A DNA stretch of 64,000 nucleotides from Mesorhizobium ventifaucium (lineage in GTDB: Bacteria; Pseudomonadota; Alphaproteobacteria; Rhizobiales; Rhizobiaceae): assembly GCF_935822925.1 (NCBI RefSeq), contig NZ_CAKXZS010000026.1, positions 46,401-110,400 on the forward strand, in the 5' to 3' direction. Each line of letters starts with the position of its first letter. Position 1 is the stretch's first letter. Below are positions 6,067 through 14,864 of the stretch, piece by piece. A program made the translations under genes and the position numbers. The notes below the pieces were generated by a model. That model was not told where the DNA came from. It worked only from the letters and a program-made list of their open reading frames with translations, and did no database searches.

Positions 6067-8677
6067 TGACGATCCTCTGCGGGACGATGATCACCTTGCG
6101 CGGTGCCTTACCTTCGAGCGCTTTCTGCACGAAGTCGAGAGCCAGAACCGCTTTTTCGACGGCACCTTGGTCCGCGTCGCGGGCAATTGTCAAATCGCCG
6201 CGCTTCTTGCCGTTGACCTGGACCGGCAGCACGATCTCGCTGTCGACGACAAGCGACGGATCATAGACCGGCCAGGGCCGTTCGGCGACCAGATCGATGC
6301 CGCCGAGCGTCTGCCAGCATTCCTCGGCCAGATGCGGCATCACCGGCGCAATCAGATGCACGAGGATGTCGACGGCTTGCCGGCACGCAGCCTGGAGCGC
6401 CGGATCGGCCTTGCCTTCGGCCGCCTCGTTGAGCGGCGTGGTGAGCGCATTGGCGAGCTCGTAGATGCGGGCTATGGCGCGGTTGAAGGCGAGTTTTTCG
6501 ATGTCCTCGCCGACCGATTTCAGGATCTTGTGCGCGGCTTTGGAAACAGTCCCTGCCTCGCCCTGCTTTGCCGCTGCCGGCTGGATTCCGGCAAGCGATT
6601 CGGCAGCCGTCGACACCAGGCGCCAGATGCGCTGGATGAAGCGATGCGCGCCGGCGGCGCCCTCGTCGGTCCATTCGACATCGCGCTCGGGCGGCGAGTC
6701 CGACAGCATGAACCAGCGCGCGGTGTCGGCGCCGTAGCCGTCGGTGATCTCTTCAGGGCTCACCGTGTTCTTCTTCGACTTCGACATTTTTTCGAGCGGG
6801 CCAATCACCGCCTCTTCGCCGGTCGTGATTTCGAGGGCGCGGCGTTTGCCGTCGACGTCCTCCAGCCGAACCTCGCTTGGCGCAAGCCAGCGGCCGTTCG
6901 AGCCACTGCCGACCCGATAAGTCTCGTGCACCACCATGCCTTGCGTGAACAGGCCCTTGAACGGCTCGGCGAGATCGACATGTCCGGTCTCGCGCATGGC
7001 GCGAGTGAAGAAGCGCGAATAGAGCAGGTGCAAAATGGCGTGCTCGATGCCGCCAATATACTGGTCGACCGGCAGCCATTCGGTAGCTGCCTTGGGATCG
7101 GTCGGATCGTTGGCCCAGGGCGCGGTAAAGCGCGCGAAATACCACGACGAATCGACGAACGTGTCCATTGTATCGGTTTCGCGGCGTGCATCCTTGCCGC
7201 ACTGCGGACATTTGACATGCCGCCATGTCGGATGGCGATCGAGCGGATTGCCCGGCCGGTCGAACTCGATGTCGTCCGGCAGCCTGACAGGCAGGTCCGC
7301 CTTCGGCACCGGCACCACGCCGCAATCCTCGCAGTGGATCATCGGGATCGGACAGCCCCAGTAGCGCTGGCGCGAAATGCCCCAGTCGCGCAGGCGGAAG
7401 TTGACCTTGCGCTCGGCCATCGGCCGATTGCCGAGGGTCCTTTGTTCCAGCAGCTTCGCCACCTCGTCGAACGCCTGATCAGGCTTCATACCGTCGAGGA
7501 AGCGCGAATTGATCATCACGCCATCGCCGACATAGGCCTCGTCGATGATCTGGAAGCTTCCCTGATTCTCGCCTTCCGGCATCACCACCGGAATGACCGG
7601 CAGGCCATATCGGTTAGCGAAGTCGAGGTCGCGCTGGTCACCGGACGGGCAGCCGAAGATAGCGCCGGTGCCGTACTCCATCAGCACGAAATTGGCGACA
7701 TAGACAGGCAGCGTCCAGTTCGCATCGAACGGATGGACGACGCGGATGCCGGTATCGAAGCCCTTCTTCTCGGCCGTCTCCAGTGCGGCCACCGAAGTGC
7801 CCATGTGATGGACTTCATCGATGAACTTTGCCAGCGCCGGATTGCTTTCGGCGGCCTTCTTCGCCAGCGGGTGGTCGGCGGCGACCGCCATGAAGGAGGC
7901 GCCGAAGATGGTGTCAGGGCGCGTCGTGTAGACCTCCAGCTCATCTTCGCCATCGACTAAAGTGGCCAGCGGCCAGCGGATCAGCAGGCCTTCCGAGCGG
8001 CCGATCCAGTTCGCCTGCATCAGCTTCACTTTTTCCGGCCATTCGTCGAGGCCTTCCAGCGAGTCCAGCAGATCCTGCGCGTAGTCGGTGATCTTGAAGA
8101 ACCACTGCGTCAGCTCGCGCTGTTCGACCAGCGCGCCCGAGCGCCAGCCGCGTCCGTCGATGACCTGCTCGTTGGCAAGCACCGTCATGTCCTCCGGATC
8201 CCAGTTGACCTTGGAGGATTTGCGCGTCACCAGCCCCTTCTCGACGAAATCGAGGAACAGCATCTGCTGGCGGTGGTAGTAGTCGACATCGCAGGTGGCG
8301 AATTCCCGTGCCCAATCGAGCGACAGGCCCATGACCTTGAGCTGCTCGCGCATGGCGGCGATGTTCTGATAGGTCCAGTCCTTGGGATGGACCTTGTTCT
8401 GCATCGCCGCGTTCTCGGCCGGCATGCCGAAGGCGTCCCAGCCCATCGGGTGCAGCACGTTGAAACCCTTGGCCCGCTTGTAGCGCGCCACCACGTCGCC
8501 CATCGTGTAATTACGGGTGTGGCCGATATGGATGCGCCCCGACGGATACGGGAACATCTCGAGCACGTAGTATTTCGGACGCGGGTCGTCGTTATCAGCC
8601 TCGAACAGCTTCTTGGCGTCCCAGACCTTCTGCCATTTGGGCTCTGATGCGCGCGGATTGTATCGTTCGGTTGCCAT
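6053..8677 (-). CDS. leuS: Leucyl-tRNA synthetase
   Basis: Class I aminoacyl-tRNA synthetase charging tRNA-Leu. The product from MATERYNPRASEPKWQ is 874 residues, a normal length. It has the HIGH signature at 50-53 (in GRIHIGHTRNY), the CP1 editing domain in the middle, KMSKSKKN near residue 640 and the anticodon-binding tail. I preferred the ATG at 8677 because this is where family homology begins; in-frame starts at 8701 and 8758 would add unconserved residues, though the ribosome site before 8677 is weak. Divergently transcribed from yggS; followed by an overlapping lptE. Confidence 0.97.
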   Translation of the reverse strand: MATERYNPRASEPKWQKVWDAKKLFEADNDDPRPKYYVLEMFPYPSGRIHIGHTRNYTMGDVVARYKRAKGFNVLHPMGWDAFGMPAENAAMQNKVHPKDWTYQNIAAMREQLKVMGLSLDWAREFATCDVDYYHRQQMLFLDFVEKGLVTRKSSKVNWDPEDMTVLANEQVIDGRGWRSGALVEQRELTQWFFKITDYAQDLLDSLEGLDEWPEKVKLMQANWIGRSEGLLIRWPLATLVDGEDELEVYTTRPDTIFGASFMAVAADHPLAKKAAESNPALAKFIDEVHHMGTSVAALETAEKKGFDTGIRVVHPFDANWTLPVYVANFVLMEYGTGAIFGCPSGDQRDLDFANRYGLPVIPVVMPEGENQGSFQIIDEAYVGDGVMINSRFLDGMKPDQAFDEVAKLLEQRTLGNRPMAERKVNFRLRDWGISRQRYWGCPIPMIHCEDCGVVPVPKADLPVRLPDDIEFDRPGNPLDRHPTWRHVKCPQCGKDARRETDTMDTFVDSSWYFARFTAPWANDPTDPKAATEWLPVDQYIGGIEHAILHLLYSRFFTRAMRETGHVDLAEPFKGLFTQGMVVHETYRVGSGSNGRWLAPSEVRLEDVDGKRRALEITTGEEAVIGPLEKMSKSKKNTVSPEEITDGYGADTARWFMLSDSPPERDVEWTDEGAAGAHRFIQRIWRLVSTAAESLAGIQPAAAKQGEAGTVSKAAHKILKSVGEDIEKLAFNRAIARIYELANALTTPLNEAAEGKADPALQAACRQAVDILVHLIAPVMPHLAEECWQTLGGIDLVAERPWPVYDPSLVVDSEIVLPVQVNGKKRGDLTIARDADQGAVEKAVLALDFVQKALEGKAPRKVIIVPQRIVNVVA

Positions 8678-8821
8678 CGGGTGTTTTTCACTTAAAAGCA
8701 TGCGCGAGCGGCCGGACATGACCGGCGGCTCAGGAAATGTCGTCGCGGTGTTCACCATGGATTGCCGGACCCGTCAACTGTGGCGGTCCGGTGAGGATAG
8801 AAACTCGAGGCAGATATAGGC

Positions 8822-9484
8822 ATGGCGAGCGCCGTCGAACAGTTTTTCACGGTCAAGGCGAAGATCGCCGCCGCCGAGCGCGAGGCAGGACGGCAAGCCG
8901 GCGCGGTGACGCTGGTCGCGGTCTCGAAGACCTTCAGCGCCAACGATATCAGCCCGGTCATCGAGGCTGGGCAGCGCGTCTTCGGCGAGAACCGTGTCCA
9001 GGAAGCACAAGCCAAATGGCCGGCGCTGAAGCAAGCTTTCCCCGACATCGAGCTGCATCTGATCGGTCCGCTGCAATCGAACAAGGCGAAGGAAGCGGTC
9101 GCGCTGTTCGACGTCATCGAGACGGTCGATCGCGAAAAGATCGCCGCCGAACTCGCCAAGGAAATCGCCAGACAGGGCCGGTTGCCAAAACTCTACGTTC
9201 AGGTCAACACCGGCTCGGAACCGCAAAAGGCCGGCATCGAACCACGCGAAGCCGTACCCTTCGTTACGCGCTGCCGCGACGTCCATGGCCTTGCCATCGA
9301 GGGCCTGATGTGCATCCCGCCGGCCGACGAGAATCCCGGTCCGCACTTCGCGCTGCTGGAGAAACTTGGGCTTGAGGCCGGCGTCGAAAAGCTCTCGATG
9401 GGCATGTCCGGCGATTACGAAACGGCGATCGCCTTCGGCGCAACGAGCGTCAGGGTTGGCTCGGCGATCTTCGGCAGCCGTTAG
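8822..9484 (+). CDS. yggS: PLP homeostasis protein (YggS/PLPBP family)
   Basis: A 220-residue single-domain TIM-barrel protein that binds pyridoxal 5'-phosphate and buffers vitamin B6. The PLP lysine is K36 in LVAVSKTFSA; other family marks are FGENRVQEAQAKW, HLIGPLQSNK and LSMGMSGDYE. Length is typical. It is divergent from leuS with 144 bases between. It is the last conserved gene before the accessory block that starts with a broken antitoxin. Confidence 0.96.
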   Translation: MASAVEQFFTVKAKIAAAEREAGRQAGAVTLVAVSKTFSANDISPVIEAGQRVFGENRVQEAQAKWPALKQAFPDIELHLIGPLQSNKAKEAVALFDVIETVDREKIAAELAKEIARQGRLPKLYVQVNTGSEPQKAGIEPREAVPFVTRCRDVHGLAIEGLMCIPPADENPGPHFALLEKLGLEAGVEKLSMGMSGDYETAIAFGATSVRVGSAIFGSR

Positions 9485-9573
9485 CGGACATTTCGTAGTG
9501 GTAATTGAGCGATCAGCCTTGAGTGTCGGGCGCGTCAGGCCTATGCGTAGCCAAGCTAGCTAGGAGCAGACCA

Positions 9574-9826
9574 ATGAACTGGCATCTTCAGGATGCGAAA
9601 AACAACTTTTCCAAAGTGATCCAGCGCGCGCAGCGAGGGACCGCAGACGGTGACCCTGCGTGGCGAGCGCGCGGCAGTGGTGCTTTCTGCCGAAGACTAT
9701 GACCGCTTGTCGGGAAAAAAGAAGTCACTGGCAGAATATCTTCTGACCGGCCCGGTCTGGGATGATGATTTCGCCGAGGAGGTCAACCGTCGCTCGGATA
9801 CGATGATCCGCGACATCGACTTCTGA
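9574..9826 (+). pseudogene. Phd/YefM-type antitoxin, frameshifted
   Basis: Translation from ATG 9574 (ribosome site AGGAG at 9562) reads MNWHLQDAKNNFSKVIQRAQ and then runs into a stop after about 42 codons. Shifting frame after codon 20 (near 9632) restores a normal antitoxin: SEGPQTVTLRGERAAVVLSA, followed by an acidic tail that ends with the TGA at 9824-9826 overlapping the toxin ATG. So the gene carries one indel of +1 or -2 near 9630-9634 inside the DNA-binding part. A GTG at 9650 could restart translation and make a 58-residue C-terminal piece that contains most of the toxin-binding region. A sequencing error is the simplest alternative. Confidence 0.82.
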
Positions 9827-10227
9827 TGTACCTGCTTGATACGAACATCGTTTCGGATGTGCAGAGGCGTCTGCCCAAGCCTACCGCCTGGCTGGCTTCA
9901 GTGGATCCGGCTTCGGTCAATGTCAGTGTCATCACGCTCGGGGAGATCGAACGCGGGATCGTCAAGCTGCGCAAGGTCGATCCCGAACGGGCAACGCGCC
10001 TCGATCTGTGGCTGCGAGAGCTTCGGCGGGACAATGCCGACCGCATCCTTGCGGTTACTGAAGATGTCGCGTTGTCGTGGGGTCGCGTCTCGGCTGGCCG
10101 CACACGGGGCAGCGCCGACACGCTGATCGCCGCCACCGCGGTCGTCCACGACCTCATTCTGGTTACGCGCAACGTCGCCGATTTCGACGATACCGAGGTG
10201 ACGGTCCTCAACCCTTGGACAATCTGA
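9826..10227 (+). CDS. vapC: VapC-like PIN-domain toxin (second pair)
   Basis: An intact 133-residue PIN ribonuclease. Acidic residues: D6 in LLDTN, E in ITLGEIERG near residue 40, D in GSADTLIAATA near residue 97, and D in NVADFDD near residue 118. The start overlaps the antitoxin stop by one base (TGATG). It is not closely similar in sequence to the first toxin at 1814, so the two pairs were probably acquired separately. Because the antitoxin frame is broken, survival of the cell requires either a working antitoxin fragment, cross-neutralisation by another antitoxin, weak expression, or an error in the reported sequence. Confidence 0.9.
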   Translation: MYLLDTNIVSDVQRRLPKPTAWLASVDPASVNVSVITLGEIERGIVKLRKVDPERATRLDLWLRELRRDNADRILAVTEDVALSWGRVSAGRTRGSADTLIAATAVVHDLILVTRNVADFDDTEVTVLNPWTI

Positions 10228-10299
10228 CCTGTTCCCCACTGCGCCAGAACGTCAGGCCGCGGAACTTGGTCCAAAACCATCAGGCCGTTACGCCAACAA

Positions 10300-10327
10300 T
10301 TGAAACGAAACGTACCGTTCCTATATT
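10300..10327 (+). promoter_or_regulatory. Sigma70-type promoter candidate for aldo/keto reductase
   Basis: TTGAAA (10300-10305) and TATATT (10322-10327) are 16 bases apart, 36 bases before the reductase ATG. Between the boxes is the small palindrome AACG-TAC-CGTT (10309-10319), placed where a repressor would block RNA polymerase. Strong resemblance to sigma70 consensus; operator status is a guess. Confidence 0.45.
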
Positions 10328-10362
10328 GGTCGTGTCATTCCAAAACGTCCGGAGCTTGCACC

Positions 10363-11412
10363 ATGCGCTACAATCAACTTGGAAACACGGGGATGTTCGT
10401 CTCCGAACTTTGCCTCGGCACCATGACCTTCGGCGCCGCCGGCGAAAACGCCCAATGGGGCCTGATCGCCAGCCTCGACCAGAAGGGCGTGGACGAGATC
10501 GTGCAGCGCTCGCTCGCCGCCGGCGTCAATTTCTTCGACACGGCGGACGTCTATTCCTTCGGCGCATCGGAACGGCTTCTCGGCCAGTCGCTGCGCAATC
10601 TCGGCATCAAGCGGCAGGAGGTGATCATCGCCACCAAGGTCCATGGCGCCATGGGCGACGGCCCCAACCAGCGTGGCTCCTCGCGCGGCCACATCATGGA
10701 TTCGGTCGAGGGCAGTCTCGAACGGCTGCAGCTTGACCATATCGATCTCTATCAGTTGCACGGCACCGATGCGGTGACGCCGATCGACGAGACGCTGCGG
10801 GCGCTCGACGATCTGGTTGCCAGCGGCAAGGTCCGCTATGTCGGGGTCTCGAACTGGGCGGCCTGGCGTATCGCCAAGTCGCTGGGCATCGCCGAACGCA
10901 AGGGTTTTGCCCGTTTCGAAACCGTGCAGTCCTACTATTCGATCGCCGGCCGCGATCTGGAGCGCGAGATCGTGCTGCTGCTCAACGAGGAGAAGCTTGG
11001 GCTGATGGTCTGGTCGCCGATGGCGGGCGGGTTGCTTTCCGGCAAATACGGACCCGGCGCGCCCGGCAATGGCGAGGGCCGCCGCGCCAGCTTCAATTTC
11101 CCGCCGGTCAATGAAGACCGCGCCTGGGCGGCGGTCGCCGTCATGCGCGAGATCGCCGGCAAGCACGGCGTCAGCGTCGCCACGGTGGCACTCGGCTATG
11201 TGCTGGCAAAGCCCTTCGTGATGAGTGTCATCATCGGCGCCAGCCGCATGGAGCAGCTCGAACAGAACCTTGCCGCCACTGCATTGAAGCTCGACAGCGA
11301 CGATCTTGCTCGTCTCGACGAAGTCAGCGCGCTGCCATCCGAATATCCGGGCTGGATGCTTGAACGCCAGGCGGCTGGCCGGCGTCCGGCGCCCTTTGCA
11401 CCGAAAAAGTAA
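10363..11412 (+). CDS. Aldo/keto reductase (first of three)
   Basis: NADPH-dependent aldo/keto reductase of the AKR/YajO-like group, 349 residues, TIM barrel. The catalytic tetrad is visible: D59 and Y64 in FFDTADVYSFG, K92 in IIATKVHG and H133 in YQLHGTD. The substrate is unknown; the family reduces aldehydes and ketones. The start at 10363 fits the family beginning MRYNQLGNTGMFVSELCLGT and has GGAGC just upstream; the frame is open further back but lacks homology. It has its own promoter candidate and terminator, so it is probably monocistronic. Confidence 0.92.
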   Translation: MRYNQLGNTGMFVSELCLGTMTFGAAGENAQWGLIASLDQKGVDEIVQRSLAAGVNFFDTADVYSFGASERLLGQSLRNLGIKRQEVIIATKVHGAMGDGPNQRGSSRGHIMDSVEGSLERLQLDHIDLYQLHGTDAVTPIDETLRALDDLVASGKVRYVGVSNWAAWRIAKSLGIAERKGFARFETVQSYYSIAGRDLEREIVLLLNEEKLGLMVWSPMAGGLLSGKYGPGAPGNGEGRRASFNFPPVNEDRAWAAVAVMREIAGKHGVSVATVALGYVLAKPFVMSVIIGASRMEQLEQNLAATALKLDSDDLARLDEVSALPSEYPGWMLERQAAGRRPAPFAPKK

Positions 11413-11433
11413 GTCAATCTCATCTTCGATTTC

Positions 11434-11460
11434 GGGAGCCGGCGGGCTCTCGATCTTTTT
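11434..11460 (+). terminator. Intrinsic terminator after aldo/keto reductase
   Basis: GAGCC-GGCG-GGCTC forms a short GC stem (11436-11449) followed by TCGATCTTTTT, 25 bases after the reductase stop and pointing the same way. The convergent LysR gene ends at 11479. Confidence 0.6.
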
Positions 11461-11478
11461 GGGCTCCGATCTTCAGGC

Positions 11479-12387
11479 TCAGGTCAGCCGGACCGTCTCG
11501 ACCAGAAAGTTGAGAAAGGCCCGCACTCGCGCCGGCAAATGTTTGCCCTGGCCGACGTAAACAGCGTGGGTAAGCTCCTCGTCCCCGGGGTTGAAATCCT
11601 CCAGAAGCGGGATCAGCCGGCCGTCGGCGATGTCGGGCTCCACATGCCAGCGCGCCAGCCGGGCGATGCCAGTGCCCGAGAGCGCCATCAGCCGCATCGC
11701 CTCGCCGTCGCTGACCAGCGCATTTCCGGTGATCGGGACGAGAACGGCCTCGCCGGCCGCACCGACGAAGGGCCAGCCGTCGACATGGCGCACGAAGCAG
11801 AATCCCATCCGGTTGTGACGATCGAGATCGGCCGGCGTTCGGGGCGTGCCATGCGTCCTGAGATAAGCTGGCGCGGCGACGACGATCACCCGGCTCTGCC
11901 CTAGCTTGCGCGCCACCAAACGTGATTCGCCGAGCGGCCCGGCGCGGATGGCGACATCGGCGCGCTCCTCCATCAGGTCGATGACATTGTCGGTCAAAAC
12001 CAGATCGATGGCGATTTCCGGATAGCGTTCGAGAAACCGCGGCATGAGCGGGATCAGCCGGTGCTGCCCGAACGGCACGTAGCTGTTGACCCGCAGCCGG
12101 CCGCGCGGCGCAGCACCGGCCGCCGCCTCGCGCTCGGCTGTCGCCATGTCGGCAAGGATGCGCACGCCGCTGTCGAAGAAGGCCGCGCCTTCTGGAGTCA
12201 ATTGGAGCTTGCGCGTCGAACGGCTGACCAGCCGCGCGCCGAGACGGGCCTCCAGCCGCGCAATCAGCTTGCTCACCGCCGACGGCGTCATCCGCAGCAT
12301 CCGCGCCGCAGCCGAAAAACTGCCCGCTTCGACGACGCGGACAAATACTTCGATCTCGCCGGAGCGGTTGATGTCTGGTCTCGCCAT
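11479..12387 (-). CDS. LysR-family transcriptional regulator
   Basis: A 303-residue LysR regulator, with a winged helix-turn-helix at about 1-65 (EIEVFVRVVEAGSFSAAARM) and the substrate-binding domain after that. The start MARPDINRSGEIEVF at 12387 fits family length; an upstream extension is not conserved. It is divergent from the MFS gene at 12525 with 137 bases between, and such pairs usually mean the regulator controls the neighbour. Sub-family features (conserved PSAVSKLIARLE) are those of the YafC/DmlR-like group. Confidence 0.92.
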   Translation of the reverse strand: MARPDINRSGEIEVFVRVVEAGSFSAAARMLRMTPSAVSKLIARLEARLGARLVSRSTRKLQLTPEGAAFFDSGVRILADMATAEREAAAGAAPRGRLRVNSYVPFGQHRLIPLMPRFLERYPEIAIDLVLTDNVIDLMEERADVAIRAGPLGESRLVARKLGQSRVIVVAAPAYLRTHGTPRTPADLDRHNRMGFCFVRHVDGWPFVGAAGEAVLVPITGNALVSDGEAMRLMALSGTGIARLARWHVEPDIADGRLIPLLEDFNPGDEELTHAVYVGQGKHLPARVRAFLNFLVETVRLT

Positions 12388-12524
12388 TCGTGAATCTATT
12401 TCACAGACAATGTGCCCGACGCAAGGCTGGTTCACATTACATCGCGACACGATCTTCCGGGGCGGGGCGTGGGAGGACACGACGTCCCGTCGTCAAAACT
12501 GGCTGTCATCGAAGTGGGAACCGC

Positions 12525-13700
12525 ATGCCTCTTGCTCTTTATGCTCTCGCCGCCGGTGCGTTCGGCATCGGTGTCACCGAATTCGTCATCATGGGCCTGC
12601 TGCTCGACGTCAGCACCGATCTCGGCGTCTCGATCTCGGCCGCCGGCCAGCTGATCTCCGGCTATGCGCTCGGCGTCGTTGTCGGCGCGCCGCTGCTGAC
12701 GATTGCCACCGGCCGCTGGCCGCGCAAGACGGTGCTTCTGGCGCTGATGGCGATCTTCACCCTGGGCAATCTCGCCTGTGCACTGGCCCCCGACTACTGG
12801 ACGCTGATGGGTGCCCGCGTGCTCACCGCCTTTGCCCACGGCACCTTCTTCGGCGTTGGTTCGGTCGTTGCGACCGGGCTGGTGGCGCCCAACAAAAAGG
12901 CCTCGGCCATCGCCCTGATGTTCACCGGCCTGACCATCGCCAACATCCTCGGCGTGCCCTTCGGCACCTGGCTCGGCCAAGCCTTCGGCTGGCGGGCGAC
13001 CTTCTGGGCTGTAACCCTGGTCGGCATCGTCGCCTTCGCTGTCATTCTCCTGCTGGTGCCGCGCAGCCAGGCGCCTGAGAAGAGCGACCTGCGCGGCGAT
13101 CTCGCTGTGCTCGGCCGCGCGCCGGTTCTGCTTGGCTTCGCCACCACTGTGCTGGGCTATGCCGGCGTCTTCGCCGTCTTCACCTATATCGCCCCCTTGC
13201 TGACCGAGATCACCGGTTTTGCGGAAGCAGCGGTGTCGCCGATCCTGCTTGTCTTCGGCGGCGGCCTCATCGCCGGCAATCTCGCCGGCGGCAAGTTCGC
13301 CGACCGCTGGCTGGTGCCTTCCGTTCTCGGCAGTCTCGTCGTGCTGGCGCTGGTGCTCGGCACGATGACCCTCGCCCTGCACAGCCGGGCGATCGCCGTC
13401 ATCTATGTGGGCCTGCTCGGCGCCGCCGCCTTCGCCACCGTGGCGCCGCTGCAGATGTGGGTGCTGGAAAAGGCTGAAGGCGCCGGCCAAAGCCTCGCCT
13501 CGTCCTTCAACATCGCCGCCTTCAACCTCGGCAACGCCGCCGGCGCCTGGCTCGGCGGCATGGTCATCGCCCATGGCCCCGGCCTTGGCGCCGTCACCTG
13601 GGTCGCCGCGCTGCTGCCGCTCTCGGCGCTCGCCGTGGCGTGGCTGGCGCTGCGCCTCGGTCGTCCGACGCTCGGTGAACCGGCATCTGCCCGATCGTAG
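12525..13700 (+). CDS. MFS transporter, DHA1 drug-efflux type
   Basis: A 391-residue major facilitator with 12 expected membrane helices, beginning MPLALYALAAGAFGIGVTEF, the typical start of AraJ/PbuE/SotB-like efflux proteins; GVTEFVIMGLL is the characteristic helix 1 motif. The inner loop motif after helix 2 reads GRWPRKTVL. It probably exports a drug, arabinose-like sugar or purine; the substrate cannot be told. It is divergent from the LysR gene and followed by a second aldo/keto reductase at 39 bases, suggesting a small regulated export/reduction unit. Confidence 0.9.
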   Translation: MPLALYALAAGAFGIGVTEFVIMGLLLDVSTDLGVSISAAGQLISGYALGVVVGAPLLTIATGRWPRKTVLLALMAIFTLGNLACALAPDYWTLMGARVLTAFAHGTFFGVGSVVATGLVAPNKKASAIALMFTGLTIANILGVPFGTWLGQAFGWRATFWAVTLVGIVAFAVILLLVPRSQAPEKSDLRGDLAVLGRAPVLLGFATTVLGYAGVFAVFTYIAPLLTEITGFAEAAVSPILLVFGGGLIAGNLAGGKFADRWLVPSVLGSLVVLALVLGTMTLALHSRAIAVIYVGLLGAAAFATVAPLQMWVLEKAEGAGQSLASSFNIAAFNLGNAAGAWLGGMVIAHGPGLGAVTWVAALLPLSALAVAWLALRLGRPTLGEPASARS

Positions 13701-13739
13701 CAACCCGACGAACCCCTTAGACATCACAGGAGAAAAAAG

Positions 13740-14774
13740 ATGGATTATCGACGTCTTGGCGCCTCGGGCCTGAAGGTCCCGGCGCTCTCGTTCGGCGCTG
13801 GAACCTTCGGCGGTTCGGGGCCGCTGTTCGGCGCCTGGGGCAACAGCGACGCGACGGAAGCGCGGCGGCTGGTCGACATCTGCCTGGAGGCCGGCGTCAA
13901 CCTGTTCGACACCGCCGACGTCTATTCGAACGGCGCCTCCGAAGAAGTGCTCGGCGCGGCCATCAAGGGCCGCCGTGATGCCGTGCTGATCTCGACCAAG
14001 ACCTCGCTGCCGATGGGCGACGGAGCCAACGATGCCGGCTCCTCCCGTTCGCGCCTCATCAAGGCGGTCGAGGACGCGCTCAAGCGGCTCGGCACCGATT
14101 ACATCGACCTGCTGCAGCTGCACGCTTTCGACGCCGCAACGCCGATCGAGGAGGTGCTGTCGACGCTGGACGGTCTCGTTCGCGCCGGCAAGCTGCGCTA
14201 TGTCGGCGTCTCCAACTTTTCCGGCTGGCAAGTGATGAAATCGCTCGGCCTGGCGGACAAGCATGGCTACCCGCGCTACGTCGCCCATCAGGTCTATTAT
14301 TCGCTGGTCGGGCGCGACTATGAATGGGAGTTGATGCCGCTCGGCCTCGACCAGGGCGTTGGCGCGCTGGTGTGGAGCCCGCTCGGCTGGGGCCGCCTGA
14401 CCGGCAAGATCCGCCGCGGCGAGCCACTGCCTGAAAAAAGCCGGTTGCACGACACCGCAAGCTTCGGGCCACCGGTCGAAGACGAGCAGCTCTACAGGGT
14501 TGTCGATGCGCTCGACACCGTCGCCAGGGAAACCGGCAAGACCGTGCCGCAGATCGCCATCAACTGGTTGCTGCAGCGGCCGACCGTCGCCTCTGTCATT
14601 ATCGGCGCGCGCAACGAGGAACAGCTGCGCCAGAACCTCGGCGCCGTCGGTTGGTCATTGACATCAGACCAGATGAAGAAGCTCGACGCGGCAAGCGCCG
14701 TCACCGCGCCCTATCCGTATTTTCCGTATCGCCGGCAGGAGGGTTTTGCCCGGCTCAGCCCGCCAGCGGTTTGA
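13740..14774 (+). CDS. Aldo/keto reductase (second of three)
   Basis: 344-residue TIM-barrel reductase with full tetrad: D57 and Y62 in LFDTADVYSNG, K87 in ISTKTSLPMG and H128 in LLQLHAFD. It shares the arrangement of the copy at 10363 (MGDG...GSSR region) and the two look like paralogues. An excellent ribosome site (CACAGGAGAAAAAAG) precedes the ATG. With the MFS protein 39 bases upstream it is most likely cotranscribed and under the divergent LysR regulator. Substrate unknown. Confidence 0.92.
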   Translation: MDYRRLGASGLKVPALSFGAGTFGGSGPLFGAWGNSDATEARRLVDICLEAGVNLFDTADVYSNGASEEVLGAAIKGRRDAVLISTKTSLPMGDGANDAGSSRSRLIKAVEDALKRLGTDYIDLLQLHAFDAATPIEEVLSTLDGLVRAGKLRYVGVSNFSGWQVMKSLGLADKHGYPRYVAHQVYYSLVGRDYEWELMPLGLDQGVGALVWSPLGWGRLTGKIRRGEPLPEKSRLHDTASFGPPVEDEQLYRVVDALDTVARETGKTVPQIAINWLLQRPTVASVIIGARNEEQLRQNLGAVGWSLTSDQMKKLDAASAVTAPYPYFPYRRQEGFARLSPPAV

Positions 14775-14864
14775 CCCCCGCGAAGGCCAGAAGCGCGGGA
14801 AACCGCCATTCGCAGGCCAGCTTCACCTGAATATCGACATGCACTAGTCTAGATCATTAGTCCT

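Noticed and set aside
5966..7960. A 664-codon plus-strand frame opposite leuS.
   Set aside because: Arg/His/Asp-rich shadow of leuS without ribosome site or domain features.
12432..14450. A 672-codon minus-strand frame over the MFS and reductase genes.
   Set aside because: Composition is that of a mirror frame (Gln/Glu/Arg-rich); the plus-strand genes have clear motifs.
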